Assembly: GCF_041903755.1 (NCBI RefSeq)
Contig: NZ_JBBWVE010000015.1
Coordinates: 1 to 64,000, forward strand
Origin: Thiocapsa roseilacustris
Lineage (GTDB): Bacteria; Pseudomonadota; Gammaproteobacteria; Chromatiales; Chromatiaceae
Direction of reading: 5' to 3'
DNA length: 64,000 bases
Made by a program: the position numbers and the translations under genes. Below, one piece after another: positions 51,955 through 63,978 of the stretch. The notes beneath the pieces are model-generated. The model ran no database searches. It was not told where the DNA came from and saw only the letters and a list, made by a program, of their open reading frames with translations. Within the stretch, counting starts at the first letter, position 1. Each line of letters starts with the position of its first letter.

Positions 51955-53314
51955 CGGACGATGAGGCGAGGGGCTCGGACAGTATTCGGGTCAGCAGCGC
52001 GTGCCCATCGAGGGCCGAGGAAACCGGTGGCGGGACGGGGATGCGCACCTCCCAGCCGTCTCCCGGCGCGAGTTGAAGCTCCGTATCATCGTCTCTGCGC
52101 ATGGATTCCAAGCGGAAGCGGTGATTCCCGGCCGGGGTCAAGAGCTCCAGCTCATCACCCACCGCGAAACGGTTCTTGACCCTGACGTCCGCCCAACCGT
52201 CGCTGCTGCCGGTGACCTCGCCGACAAAGATCTGCCGCTGGTTGCGCGAGGCCCCGTCATCGTAGCTCTGCAGCTCGCTCGGGGCATGACGCCGGTAGAA
52301 GCCCTCGGTGTAGCCACGGTTGGCAAGCCCTTCCAGATCGGTCAGCAGATCGCTGCGGAACGCACGCCCGGCGAACGCGTCGTCGATCGCGGCACGATAG
52401 ACTTGGGCGGTGCGCGCGACATAGTAGTGCGACTTGGTCCGTCCTTCGATCTTCAGCGAATCGATCCCCATCGCCACCAGCCGCGCGACATGCTCGACGG
52501 CACGCAGATCCCGCGAGTTGAGGATATAGGTCCCCTGCTCGTCCTCGAAGATCGGCAGATAGGAGCCAGGGCGCTCGCGCTCTTCGAGCAGATAGACCTC
52601 GTCGGCGGCCGGATGCCGCGACGCGCCCGCGGTGTTACCCGCAATGTCGATGGACAGGTCCGGACTCGGTGCGTGTGGCTCGGTCGACACGGCACTCGCC
52701 ACCCGATAATCCCAACGACACGCATTGGTGCAGGCGCCCTGGTTGGCGTCGCGATGATTGAAGTAGCCCGACAACAAACAGCGCCCCGAGTAGGCGATGC
52801 AGAGCGCGCCGTGCACGAAGACCTCGAGCTCGACGTCCGGGCAGGCGGCGCGGATCTCGGCTACCTCGTCCAACGACAGCTCGCGCGAGAGGATGACTCG
52901 CGAGACCCCCTGCGCCGCCCAGAAGCGCACCGCCGCGGCATTGGTGGTGTTCGCCTGGACCGAAAGGTGGATCGCCTGATCCGGCCAGCGCTCGCGCACC
53001 AGCATGATCAGGCCGGGGTCGGCCATGATGAGGGCGTCCGGACCCATCGCGACGATCGGCTCCAGGTCAGTGACGAAGCTCTTGAGCTTGGCGCCGTGCG
53101 AGAGGATGTTCGCGGCCAGATAGAAGCGCTTGCCGTTCGCGTGCGCCTCGGTGATGGCGCTCGCGAGCGTCGCGCCGTCGAAGGCGTTATTGCGCACCCG
53201 CAGGCTGTATCGGGGCAGGCCCGCATAGACTGCATCGGCCCCGTAGGCGAAGGCATATCGCATGGCCTGCGGCGAGCCCGCGGGCGAGAGCAGCTCCGGT
53301 CGCCGAGGGCTCAA
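51950..53314 (-). CDS. trhP: U32 family peptidase, TrhP-like (tRNA hydroxylation)
   Basis: A 454-residue U32 protein of the YegQ/TrhP type, which takes part in prephenate-dependent 5-hydroxyuridine formation at tRNA position 34. Motifs: PELLSPAGSPQAMRYAFAYG, the cysteine set in GALCIAYSGRCLLS and QGACTNACRWDY, and SLKIEGRTKSHYYVARTAQV. Length matches E. coli YegQ. The start is TTG 53314, which overlaps the chaN stop (TTGA). Confidence 0.92.
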   Translation of the reverse strand: MSPRRPELLSPAGSPQAMRYAFAYGADAVYAGLPRYSLRVRNNAFDGATLASAITEAHANGKRFYLAANILSHGAKLKSFVTDLEPIVAMGPDALIMADPGLIMLVRERWPDQAIHLSVQANTTNAAAVRFWAAQGVSRVILSRELSLDEVAEIRAACPDVELEVFVHGALCIAYSGRCLLSGYFNHRDANQGACTNACRWDYRVASAVSTEPHAPSPDLSIDIAGNTAGASRHPAADEVYLLEERERPGSYLPIFEDEQGTYILNSRDLRAVEHVARLVAMGIDSLKIEGRTKSHYYVARTAQVYRAAIDDAFAGRAFRSDLLTDLEGLANRGYTEGFYRRHAPSELQSYDDGASRNQRQIFVGEVTGSSDGWADVRVKNRFAVGDELELLTPAGNHRFRLESMRRDDDTELQLAPGDGWEVRIPVPPPVSSALDGHALLTRILSEPLASSSV

Positions 53315-54486
53315 CGCAGCTCCACCTGGAAGCTCAGCCGCTCGTCGGTACCCAGCTTGCGCTCGCGCAGGACCTCGACGGGCATCTTCTCTCCCGGCCC
53401 CTTGTCGAGCAAGGCGATGCGCACATCGGCATAGGCACTCACCGATTGGTCGCCGATCTGTACGATACGATCTCCTTCCTGGAGACCCGCATCCTTGGCG
53501 CCGCTCGACTCCGCGAAGCCTTGGACGAGCGCACCGCCCCTGTCGATCCCCGATTCGAGCATCACGCCGAGCAGACCGGACGGGGGCAGCGCAATCTCCT
53601 TCGGATAGAGAAAGAAGTCCGCGGCGGCCGGATCCATGCCGCGCTGGGTCCCGTTGAGGATGGTCACCGACGGGACATCGAGACGGCGCGTCAGCCGACT
53701 GGGGATCCCTTGCCCGTACTCGACATGCCCCGATCCGGCCAGCACGACGAGCGTGCGCCCGGGGTTCGCCTCGAGATAGGTCGCCGCACGCTCGGCCATC
53801 CCCTCGTCCCAGAGGAGCTGGACCTCGATGAAGTTCTCCACGTCCTGCTTGCGCTCGCTCGGGTGCATCGCGAAGACCGCCTCGATGCGCTCGCGGTAGG
53901 TTGGGTCGCTGCGATCGATCTCGGCCGGGATCCGTGCGCGCTCGGCCTCGGTCAGACCCGCGATGCCGACCTCGCCGACACGCCGGGTCAGCTCGGCCTC
54001 GAGGTTCAACGCAATCACCGGGATGCCGTGCTCCCTGGCGAAACGCAGGATAGGACGATAGAGCCGGTAGTCGAAACGCCAGCGGTCGAAATATTCCGTT
54101 CGGCGCAGAAACTCCGCCTCGTCGATCTCGCGAGCGATATAGGCGTCGATCGCCGCCTGATAGGGCTGTTGGAAGAACTCCATCCCGATTGCCAGGGGGT
54201 TACCGCGCGCGTGCAGACCTTCGATCACGGCCAGTTGGTTGAGGTGGTCCTCGTAGCGGTCGTGGCTCTCCCCGACAAAGACGACACGCCGATCGGCGAT
54301 GCGATCGAGCAGACCGCTCATGTCCGACAGCGCGGCAAGATGCAGGACACGGGTTTCCGGGTCGGGCGCCGGCGACACGTCCGCTTGTGCGGGGGGTGTC
54401 TTCTGAGGCGCAGACCCGGTCCCTGCGCAGGCCCCGGACACCAGCACGGCCGTGACGACGAACAGCGACAGATGAAAGTAGGACAC
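53311..54486 (-). CDS. ChaN family lipoprotein with PDZ domain
   Basis: A 391-residue envelope protein. The GTG start at 54486 has AGAGAGGA just upstream; a longer ATG start at 54525 lacks one. The signal sequence ends in VSGAC, an imperfect lipobox. The ChaN (heme-binding) domain has VFVGESHDRYEDHLNQL and IGMEFFQQPYQ. A PDZ domain fills the last 90 residues (SGAKDAGLQEGDRIVQIGDQ). ChaN proteins may bind heme iron. It is divergent from the M1-like peptidase gene. Confidence 0.88.
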   Translation of the reverse strand: MSYFHLSLFVVTAVLVSGACAGTGSAPQKTPPAQADVSPAPDPETRVLHLAALSDMSGLLDRIADRRVVFVGESHDRYEDHLNQLAVIEGLHARGNPLAIGMEFFQQPYQAAIDAYIAREIDEAEFLRRTEYFDRWRFDYRLYRPILRFAREHGIPVIALNLEAELTRRVGEVGIAGLTEAERARIPAEIDRSDPTYRERIEAVFAMHPSERKQDVENFIEVQLLWDEGMAERAATYLEANPGRTLVVLAGSGHVEYGQGIPSRLTRRLDVPSVTILNGTQRGMDPAAADFFLYPKEIALPPSGLLGVMLESGIDRGGALVQGFAESSGAKDAGLQEGDRIVQIGDQSVSAYADVRIALLDKGPGEKMPVEVLRERKLGTDERLSFQVELR

Positions 54487-54595
54487 GAAAAATCCTCTCT
54501 GGTCATGAGCCGATGCGGCCCGCATATATGTTGACGGCGCAATGCGGACAGCTCGCTCGCGCTCCCGATCCCTCAGCCGCCTGGACCCTAGACTG

Positions 54596-56749
54596 ATGCG
54601 AAACCCGTTCGTTTCAAGCCTCTTGCTCTTCCGTTCGATCCTTCTCGGGTCGATCCTTCTCGGGTCGATCCTTCTCGGGTCGAACTACGTTTCGGCAGAC
54701 GCCGTGCTCGTCGATCACGCGATCGAGGCCCATATCGACCCCGCTGCGGGCACCCTGCAGGTGCGGGATACGCTGACACTCCCGGACGACAGAGCGGAAT
54801 GGTTGTTGCTGCTGCACGCCGGGATGGAGCCGAAAGTCACCTCCGAGAATGCGCGAATCGACATCGCCGAACGCCTTGGGCATCTCACCGGCTACCGGCT
54901 TCGCCTCACCGGACCCGGCGCCGTCACCCTGACCTACGGCGGGGCCATCCGTCACGCACGCGAGCAGATCGCCGAGGGCATGGGCCGTGCCCGCGAATGG
55001 TCGCGCGGCACCATTGCACCCGAGGGCGTCTTTCTCGACGGCAACAGCGGCTGGTATCCGCGCATCCCGGACAGCCTTCAGACCTTTCGGCTCGCGGTGT
55101 CGCTCCCGGACGGCTGGACCGCCGTCTCGCAGGGCGAGGGGCCGGGCGATCCGGCAAGCGGCCTGTCCACCTGGCGCGAGAGCCATCCGCAGGACGACAT
55201 TTATTTGATCGCAGCACAGTTCGAGCGCTATGTCGATCAAGCTCAGGCCGGCGACACCGAATACGAGGCTCAGGTTTACCTGCGCGAAGCGGACACCGCC
55301 CTTGCACAGCGATATCTGGACGCGACCGCCACCTACATCAACCTCTATTCGGAATTGATCGGCGCCTATCCGTTCGCCAAGTTCGCGCTGGTCGAGAACT
55401 TCTGGGAGACCGGCTATGGCATGCCCTCTTTTACTCTTCTAGGCCCCCAAGTCATCCGCCTGCCGTTTATCATCCAGACGTCCTACCCTCACGAGATCCT
55501 CCACAACTGGTGGGGCAACGGCGTCTATGTGGACTACCAAGCCGGCAACTGGGCCGAGGGGCTCACGACCTACCTGGCCGATCACCTGATCCGCGAGCGC
55601 GCGGGCGAGGGCTGGGTCTATCGGCGCGAGATGCTCAAGGGCTACGCCGACTATGTGCGGGACAGTAGCGACTTTCCGGTCGTCGCGTTCCGCGGCCGGC
55701 ACGGTGCGGCCTCCCAGGCGATCGGCTACGGCAAGAGCGCCATGCTCTTCCACATGCTGCGCCGCCAGCTCGGCGACGAGGCGTTCAAGGCCGGCCTCCA
55801 GCGCGTTTGGACCGACAACCGTTTCCGTGTCGCCGACTTCGATGATCTACGCCGCTCGTTCGAGGCCGCGAGTGGGCGCGATCTTGCCGCCTTTTTCGAG
55901 ACCTGGACGACGCGCGCCGGTGCGCCGAGACTCCGACTGGCGGACGTGGCCGTGGCCCCCGACGGCGGGGGTTTCGCGCTGACCGGCCGCATCGAGCAGA
56001 CCCAAGGCCGCGAGCCCTTCCCCGTGCGTGTCCCCGTACTCGTGCATCAAGAGACGGGCGACCCGGTCAGTCTCGTCGTCGACCTCACCGGAGCAAGCGC
56101 GGACTTCACGGTCACCCTGCCGTCCGCGCCGGTCCGGGTCGCGGTCGACCCCTGGTTCGACGTTTTTCGGGAGCTGCTCCCGGGCGAGACACCCGTCGCA
56201 TTGAGCAACCTCTTCGGGTCCGACCTCGGGCTCATGGTCCTGCCCGCCGGGGCACCCGATGCCTTCAAGGACGGCTACCGGCGTCTCGCCGAGGCATGGC
56301 AGACAGGTCACCCCGGCTGGGAGATCCGGTGGGACGACACCCTCAAGGCGCTGCCCGAGGACCGGGCGGTCTGGCTGATGGGTTGGGAGAACCGTTGGCT
56401 CGATCGATTTGCACAGATGGCGCAAGGCGTCGTGCTGGAGCCCGAGCAGCGTCGACTCCGACTTGGCGGCGACAACCCGCTCGACGGCGCACAGGTCAGC
56501 CCCGTGCTGACTGCGTGGCGGGACCGACAGCCGCTCGGCTGGCTCGCCGCGAGCGAGCCGGCCGCACTCCCCGGTCTCGCTCGCAAGCTGCCGCACTACG
56601 GGAAATACAGCTATCTCGTCTTCACCGGCAGTGCGCCCGACAATCAGACGAAAGGCCAATGGTCCTCGGGCGATTCCGAGCTGGTGACCTGGCTCGGCCC
56701 GAAACGCGAACTGCCGCCGCTCGCGGAGCCTCCCGCGTTGGCACCCTAA
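54596..56749 (+). CDS. M1 family metallopeptidase-like exported protein
   Basis: A 717-residue exported protein with a gluzincin active site: H299-EILH303 and E321 in WAEGLTTY, one residue closer than the classical HEXXH-X18-E. The GAMEN-type motif of M1 aminopeptidases is replaced by TGYGMPSF. The signal sequence is unusual: its hydrophobic core is three copies of SILLG encoded by a 15-bp tandem repeat. The C-terminal 300 residues form a separate domain. ATG 54596 is used; ATG 54542 is possible. The TAA stop is in a repeat. Confidence 0.85.
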   Translation: MRNPFVSSLLLFRSILLGSILLGSILLGSNYVSADAVLVDHAIEAHIDPAAGTLQVRDTLTLPDDRAEWLLLLHAGMEPKVTSENARIDIAERLGHLTGYRLRLTGPGAVTLTYGGAIRHAREQIAEGMGRAREWSRGTIAPEGVFLDGNSGWYPRIPDSLQTFRLAVSLPDGWTAVSQGEGPGDPASGLSTWRESHPQDDIYLIAAQFERYVDQAQAGDTEYEAQVYLREADTALAQRYLDATATYINLYSELIGAYPFAKFALVENFWETGYGMPSFTLLGPQVIRLPFIIQTSYPHEILHNWWGNGVYVDYQAGNWAEGLTTYLADHLIRERAGEGWVYRREMLKGYADYVRDSSDFPVVAFRGRHGAASQAIGYGKSAMLFHMLRRQLGDEAFKAGLQRVWTDNRFRVADFDDLRRSFEAASGRDLAAFFETWTTRAGAPRLRLADVAVAPDGGGFALTGRIEQTQGREPFPVRVPVLVHQETGDPVSLVVDLTGASADFTVTLPSAPVRVAVDPWFDVFRELLPGETPVALSNLFGSDLGLMVLPAGAPDAFKDGYRRLAEAWQTGHPGWEIRWDDTLKALPEDRAVWLMGWENRWLDRFAQMAQGVVLEPEQRRLRLGGDNPLDGAQVSPVLTAWRDRQPLGWLAASEPAALPGLARKLPHYGKYSYLVFTGSAPDNQTKGQWSSGDSELVTWLGPKRELPPLAEPPALAP
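54635..54683. repeat. 15-bp tandem repeat in a signal-peptide coding region
   Basis: Three perfect copies of TCGATCCTTCTCGGG plus four bases. Each copy adds five residues, SILLG, to the hydrophobic core of the M1-like protein signal peptide without changing the frame. Confidence 0.9.
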
Positions 56750-56828
56750 ACCGCGCCGTCTCCAGCGGTCGTCAAATCCGCCGGGGCCGATCCCATCCAA
56801 AAACATCGCATACCGTACCGGGCGCGGT

Positions 56829-56831
<3 letters not shown>
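56747..56831. repeat. TAAACCGCG element (type I) ending two convergent genes
   Basis: TAAACCGCGCCG to GGGCGCGGTTCA, 85 bp. The first three bases are the stop of the M1-like gene on the plus strand; the last three, read on the minus strand, are the TGA stop of the GH13 gene. Nothing else lies between the two genes. Confidence 0.9.
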
Positions 56832-58997
<2,166 letters not shown>

Positions 58998-59067
58998 CGA
59001 TAAAGACTCCGTGTCTCGGGAAGAACGGTTTCGAACAAATCAACTCGACGAAATACCTTAGCAACGC

Positions 59068-59128
59068 TCGTCGTCGTCGTTCTTGTCCTCGTTGTCGTTG
59101 TCGTTGTCGTTTTCGATAACGACAACGA
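59068..59128 (-). repeat. GTTGTC hairpin element 3' of the AI-2E family gene
   Basis: TCGTCGTCGTCGTTCTTGTC, CTCGTTGTCGTTGTCGTTGT and the facing CGATAACGACAACGAAG. The right arm is shorter than in the other copies. It ends 47 bp past the stop of the gene at 59176. Confidence 0.75.
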
Positions 59129-59175
59129 AGGGATTGGATGCTCGAATTATTTCAGACACGTTACTCCGGAAAGAT

Positions 59176-60297
59176 TCAGCCTTGCGGCGCGGGATCCTCC
59201 GTCGATGGCATCGTAGCGGAATGCCCGCCGGACTCTGACCCGCCGTGCAACCACGCGAGGAAGAGCTTGTAGCCAAGCACCAGGACGACGGAACCGACGA
59301 AGAGCCCGATGATTCCGGCACTCAGGAAACCGCCGATGGCACCGACGAAGATAACGGCCATGGGGACATCCACCCCGCGCCCGAGAAGGATGGGCTTCAA
59401 GATGTGCTCCAGGCTGTACACGAAAAGACTCCAGACCAGAAACGCGAGGAAGGTGAAGGTTCCGACTTGGAAAAAGACATAGACCAGAATCGCCACCGTG
59501 ATCGGAAGGATCCCGATCTGGACCACGCACATCACGAGCGCCAGCAGCGCCCAGAGTCCGGCCGCGGGGACACCGACCGCCAGCCACCCCAGCCCGGCGA
59601 GGAGCGACTGAATCAGAGCGACACCGAGAATGCCACGGGTCACGCTGCGAATGGTCGCCTCGGAGAGCTTGGCGAACTCGACGCCACGCGCACCCGCCAA
59701 CCGCCGTGCAACGGCAACGCTCGCGCGCTGTCCTGCCTCGGCCTGAGCGAGCAGAAAGCCCGCAATCAGGATGGCGACGAGGATGTGCAGCAGCCCCACC
59801 CCGGCCCCGCCGGCCACCCCGATCGTCCAATGCAGGGCAACCTTGAGCTCGGGCTCGATCTGCACGAGCACCGACCTGAAATTCGACGTGCCCTCGGCCC
59901 AGACACGGGCGATGTCGTCGCCGATCAGCGGCAGCTGCGCAACGGTATCGGGCAAGGGCGGAATCTTCAGCGACTCGTGGCTGAAGGCATCGATGAGGGT
60001 GTGCACCTCCCCGACGAGCGAGGCACTGAGCAGCAGCGCCGGGACCAGCAGCAGCGCAAAGCAGAGCAAGGACATGATGACGGCGGCGAGGATTCGACGC
60101 CCGTCCAGGAGGTGCGTGAGCCGGTCGTAACCCGGATAGAGTCCGATCGCGATGATGATCGCCCAGGCAAAGGGCACGATAAAGGGCCGCATGATCTCGA
60201 AACACCAGGCGACCAGGATCGCGACAAACGCGATCCGGATGAAGGCCTCGACCGCTCGGTCCAAGAAGACGCGATCTCCGTCACTGGCCTGTTGCAT
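59176..60297 (-). CDS. AI-2E family transporter (YdiK/PerM type)
   Basis: A 373-residue inner-membrane protein with about eight helices; the family pattern includes the N-terminal WAIIIAIGLYPGYDRL and the C-terminal EHILKPILLGRGVDVPMAVI and FVGAIGGFLSAGIIGLFVGS. Members include TqsA, an autoinducer-2 exporter, and sodium/proton antiporters, so the substrate cannot be read from the family. Not part of an evident operon. Confidence 0.9.
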   Translation of the reverse strand: MQQASDGDRVFLDRAVEAFIRIAFVAILVAWCFEIMRPFIVPFAWAIIIAIGLYPGYDRLTHLLDGRRILAAVIMSLLCFALLLVPALLLSASLVGEVHTLIDAFSHESLKIPPLPDTVAQLPLIGDDIARVWAEGTSNFRSVLVQIEPELKVALHWTIGVAGGAGVGLLHILVAILIAGFLLAQAEAGQRASVAVARRLAGARGVEFAKLSEATIRSVTRGILGVALIQSLLAGLGWLAVGVPAAGLWALLALVMCVVQIGILPITVAILVYVFFQVGTFTFLAFLVWSLFVYSLEHILKPILLGRGVDVPMAVIFVGAIGGFLSAGIIGLFVGSVVLVLGYKLFLAWLHGGSESGGHSATMPSTEDPAPQG

Positions 60298-60339
60298 GCT
60301 CGCCCCCTTTACTCTTGATGACAGCGTTGTTTGCCCGCT

Positions 60340-60482
60340 TAAACCGCGCCCGGCGCGGTAGACGATGTTCTCGGATGGGATCGACTCCGGCAGACTCGAC
60401 GACCGTTGGAGCCTGCGCGGTTTAAGAACCCTTCAAAAACAACCGAAACGCGTAGGATGGGTAGAGCGAAGCGAAACCCATC
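60340..60482. repeat. TAAACCGCG element (type I) and a GTAGGATGGGTAGAGCG repeat
   Basis: Type I element 60340-60424 (TAAACCGCGCCCGGCGCGG to GCGCGGTTTA) followed at 60451-60482 by GTAGGATGGGTAGAGCGAAG, CGAAACCCATCC, related to the pair at 8549-8704. The 60298-60717 gap has no gene. Confidence 0.8.
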
Positions 60483-60600
60483 CAGCCCGCGCCGAACGAT
60501 ACCCCGGGCGATCCCCGAGCGCGACGAAGACTCGACGCATGTTGTGCTCCGTCGTGGCCGGACGTGGGCTGGTGCAGCACGGCAGATGTGTCGAGACCGT

Positions 60601-60677
<77 letters not shown>

Positions 60678-60717
60678 AAATGATCTCGGACGGTCTCGGA
60701 ATCTCTGCGCCGCTCCA

Positions 60718-61392
60718 TTAGAGATCACTCCACATGCGCACCAGGTTCGCGTAGGAGCGATCGACGTAGGCGGTGGTATCCTCCTCGGGTGCGGTCTTGA
60801 GCAATCGCTCGCGGGCGAGATTCAACTCGTAGAGCAGCTCTCGGCGTGCGGGATCGCGCACGTAGCTCTGGATCCAGGTCAGGGCGACCAGACGCTCCCC
60901 GCGCGTGACCTCCAGCACCCGGTGCAAGCTCGAGGAGGGATAGACGACGGCATCGCCCGCGGCCGGTTTGATCCTCTGCTCGCCGAACGGGGTGCGGATG
61001 GACAGCTCGCCGCCGTCGTAGGACGCGGGGTCGTTGAGAAAGATCGTCATGGAGACATCGGATCGGAAACGCGGACCGGTCGTCCCCATGATCGGATCGT
61101 CGACATGCTCCCCGTAGGCCATGCCCGGGGTGTAGCGGGCGACGATGGGATCGGCGACCCGATGCGGCAGGACGCCGAACCGAAAGGTCTCGTGATGGCC
61201 GAGACTGGCCATAATGATCCGAATGAGCCGCTGCATGCGCTCGGGATCCGGGCGCAGCTCTTCGTTGTGCTTGACCCGCCCCGCGGCGAAGCCGGCGGTC
61301 AACTTGCCGTCCACAAAGGTTGCGCCGGCGATCGTCTCTTGGATCTTCGCGATCTGAGCGGTATTGAGAAGCGCCGGGATGGTCAACAACAT
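60718..61392 (-). CDS. piuC: PKHD-type 2-oxoglutarate/Fe(II) dioxygenase, PiuC-like
   Basis: A 224-residue hydroxylase with the iron ligands H96 and D98 in YGEHVDD and H157 in SSSLHRVLE, and the 2-oxoglutarate arginine in TRGERLVAL. It matches the PiuC/YbiX family, often located beside TonB-dependent iron receptors; none is here. The substrate is unknown. It is divergent from the gene at 61552. Confidence 0.92.
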   Translation of the reverse strand: MLLTIPALLNTAQIAKIQETIAGATFVDGKLTAGFAAGRVKHNEELRPDPERMQRLIRIIMASLGHHETFRFGVLPHRVADPIVARYTPGMAYGEHVDDPIMGTTGPRFRSDVSMTIFLNDPASYDGGELSIRTPFGEQRIKPAAGDAVVYPSSSLHRVLEVTRGERLVALTWIQSYVRDPARRELLYELNLARERLLKTAPEEDTTAYVDRSYANLVRMWSDL

Positions 61393-61551
61393 GCTGTGCT
61401 CCGAGGACGACCCGACGCGCGTCGCAATCGCCGCAGCCGCAAAAAGAGATCAATAGACTGAGAACGCGTCTCGGCATCGAACCTGCGCGAGGTCGAGCGC
61501 GCTCGGTATAGTAGTATCCGAGACCATCACCAACGACGTGCGAGGCAACCG

Positions 61552-62142
61552 ATGCTTCTGAAAGCCATCATCGACGATCGGATCTACGAGCTCAACGTCC
61601 CCGATGCCCTGATCGGCCAGGCTCAGCCCTTTTTCGAGAAGCTCGACCTGGATATGGATGCCGGCTGGCAAATGAGCCGGGAGTGGGTCGAAAAACCGGA
61701 TCGGCTGCAGCGTTGCCAGATCGTCGCCGACAAGCTGCTCACCGCGCTCGAGTCCGAGAACCAAAAGCTCGGGATGATGATGGCCGGCTATATCTTGGCG
61801 CGTCTTCCGGGGGTCGAATCGGTCGAGCTCGACGTGCAGGGCGAGATCCAAAACAACCGCTTCAACCTGACCGAGCATCGACCCGCCGAAGAGACGCCGC
61901 GCACTGCGACGAATCCCGGCGGTCTCGACAAGCTCGGCAAGCTCGAGGCGATGGAGCAAGCCGGCAAGGACGTGACCAAGGTCTTCAAGGTCGGTCGCGG
62001 CTGGCGGTTCTCGGTCTTCGACCACGCGACCGGCACCTGGCAGGACTCGCCGCTCGCACCGACCGAGGACGACGCCTCGCGGCTGCGCCAAGAGGCATTC
62101 AAGGCCCGTTACGAGGCCCTGCAACGCGGACGCGATCACTGA
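61552..62142 (+). CDS. Conserved hypothetical protein upstream of an SLC13 permease
   Basis: A 196-residue soluble protein that I do not recognise as a named family. The N-terminal half is predicted helical (LNVPDALIGQAQPFFEKLDL, CQIVADKLLTALESENQKLG); the C-terminal part (FKVGRGWRFSVFDHATGTWQ) looks like a small beta domain. It starts 160 bp from the divergent piuC and its stop is 7 bp before the permease, so they probably form one operon. GAGG lies 9 nt before the ATG. Confidence 0.75.
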   Translation: MLLKAIIDDRIYELNVPDALIGQAQPFFEKLDLDMDAGWQMSREWVEKPDRLQRCQIVADKLLTALESENQKLGMMMAGYILARLPGVESVELDVQGEIQNNRFNLTEHRPAEETPRTATNPGGLDKLGKLEAMEQAGKDVTKVFKVGRGWRFSVFDHATGTWQDSPLAPTEDDASRLRQEAFKARYEALQRGRDH

Positions 62143-62149
62143 CGAGGAC

Positions 62150-63937
62150 ATGAGCGCCTTGATGCAACTCGGCTGGGAGGGCTGGTTCAGCCTGGGCATC
62201 GTGGTGCTCTGCTTCGGGCTTTTCGCCTTCAGCCGCGCCGCACCGGATGTCGTCACCGCCGGGGCACTCACCCTGCTGCTCCTGTTCGGCATCCTGACCC
62301 CGACGGAGGCACTGAGCGGTTTCTCCAATCCGGGCATGCTCACCGTCGGCGTGCTCTACGTGGTCGTCACGGGCCTCACCCAGACGGGCGCCGTCGGTTG
62401 GATCGGCCCGGGGCTGCTCGGACGTCCGCGCGGACCGACCGATGCGCGGCTGCGCCTGATGTTGCCCGTCGCGGGTCTGAGCGCATTCCTGAACAATACG
62501 CCGGTCGTGGCCATCTTTATCCCGGCGGTGCAGGACTGGGCCAAGCGACACCGCCTGGAGCTCTCGCGCCTGCTCATTCCGCTCTCCTACGCCAGCATCG
62601 TCGGCGGCACCTGCACCCTGATCGGGACCAGCACCAACCTAGTGGTCAACGGGCTCTATACGGAGCGCCTCGGCGGCGAGGGGCTGGGACTCTTCGAGCC
62701 GATCTGGGTCGGCCTGCCCATCACGATCGCGACCCTTGTCTTCATGCTCACGGCGGGACACTGGCTGCTCCCGAAACGGACCTCCGCGGCCGCCAGCTAC
62801 GAGGATGTCCGCCAGTACACCTCCGAGATGTTGGTCGAGCCGGGGAGTCCGCTGATCGGCAAGAGTATTGAGGACGCGGGATTACGCCAGCTTCCCGGAT
62901 TATTTCTCATCGAGATCGAGCGCGGCGAGCAGGTGATGGCGGCGGTGTCCTCGCAGGAGGTGCTGCAGGCCAACGACAGGCTCGTCTTTGCCGGAATCCT
63001 GGATTCGGTGATGGACCTGCAACGCACGCGCGGCCTGATCCCGGCGACCAATCAGGTCTTCAAGCTCGACGTACCGCGTCCGGGACGCTGTTTCGTCGAG
63101 GCGGTGCTGTCGGATAAATCGCCCTTGGTCGGCAAGAGCGTGCGCGCCGGGCGGTTTCGCAATCGCTACGACGCCGTGATCATCGCGCTGGCGCGCAACG
63201 GCGAGCGGGTCGACCGCAAGATCGGCGATATCGTGCTGGCGCCGGGCGACACCCTCCTGCTCGAGACACGGCCGGACTTCGTGGAGCAGCAGAAGAACTC
63301 GCGCGACTTCCTGCTGGTGAGCCAGATCGGGGATTCGCATCCGCTCAAGCACAAGCACGCGCCGGTCGCCATCGCCATTGTGGTCGCGATGGTCGCCGTC
63401 GTGACCGCGGGTTGGCTCGGCATGCTCGAGGCCGCACTGCTGGCCGCTGGGCTCATGATCCTCACGCGTTGCACCGACAGCCGCACCGCGCGGCGCTCGC
63501 CGGACTGGCAGGTGCTGGTGGTGATCGCGACCTCCTTCGGCATCGGCGCCGCCTTGGAGAAGACGGGCGCGGCCTCGCTGGTGGCCGGCGGTCTGATCGG
63601 GCTGGCAAACGGAGACCCCTGGGTCACGCTCGCCTTGGTTTTTACCGCGACCGCCCTCCTCACCTCGCTTGCGACCAACAACGTGGCCGCGGTGCTGGTG
63701 TTCCCGATCGCCGTGCAGGCGGCTCAAGCCATGGGGGTGTCGCCCGAGCCCTTTATCCTGACCCTGATGGTCGCGGCATCCGCCAGCTTCGCCACCCCCA
63801 TCGGGTATCAGACCAACCTGATGGTGTTCAACGTCGGCGGCTACCGCTTCGGGGACTTCGTGCGGATCGGGGTCCCCTTAACCTTGGTCGTGGGATTGGT
63901 GACGGTCCTGGTCGTGCCCCTCGTCTGGTCCTTTTGA
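62150..63937 (+). CDS. SLC13 family permease with two RCK_C (TrkA-C) domains
   Basis: A 595-residue anion permease. Two blocks of membrane helices enclose a cytoplasmic insert of two RCK_C domains (about 215-300 and 305-385, with IEIERGEQVMAAVSSQEVLQ and VIIALARNGERVDRKIGDIV). The SNT-type motifs are in both halves: VGGTCTLIGTSTNLVVNG and ASFATPIGYQTNLMVFN. Such proteins carry sulfate or other divalent anions and are gated by ligands of the RCK domains. Sulfate uptake or export would suit the host but is inference. Confidence 0.92.
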   Translation: MSALMQLGWEGWFSLGIVVLCFGLFAFSRAAPDVVTAGALTLLLLFGILTPTEALSGFSNPGMLTVGVLYVVVTGLTQTGAVGWIGPGLLGRPRGPTDARLRLMLPVAGLSAFLNNTPVVAIFIPAVQDWAKRHRLELSRLLIPLSYASIVGGTCTLIGTSTNLVVNGLYTERLGGEGLGLFEPIWVGLPITIATLVFMLTAGHWLLPKRTSAAASYEDVRQYTSEMLVEPGSPLIGKSIEDAGLRQLPGLFLIEIERGEQVMAAVSSQEVLQANDRLVFAGILDSVMDLQRTRGLIPATNQVFKLDVPRPGRCFVEAVLSDKSPLVGKSVRAGRFRNRYDAVIIALARNGERVDRKIGDIVLAPGDTLLLETRPDFVEQQKNSRDFLLVSQIGDSHPLKHKHAPVAIAIVVAMVAVVTAGWLGMLEAALLAAGLMILTRCTDSRTARRSPDWQVLVVIATSFGIGAALEKTGAASLVAGGLIGLANGDPWVTLALVFTATALLTSLATNNVAAVLVFPIAVQAAQAMGVSPEPFILTLMVAASASFATPIGYQTNLMVFNVGGYRFGDFVRIGVPLTLVVGLVTVLVVPLVWSF

Positions 63938-63978
63938 CCAAATGGCCTCGATTACGCAAGAGCAGGCCGGTCAAACCC

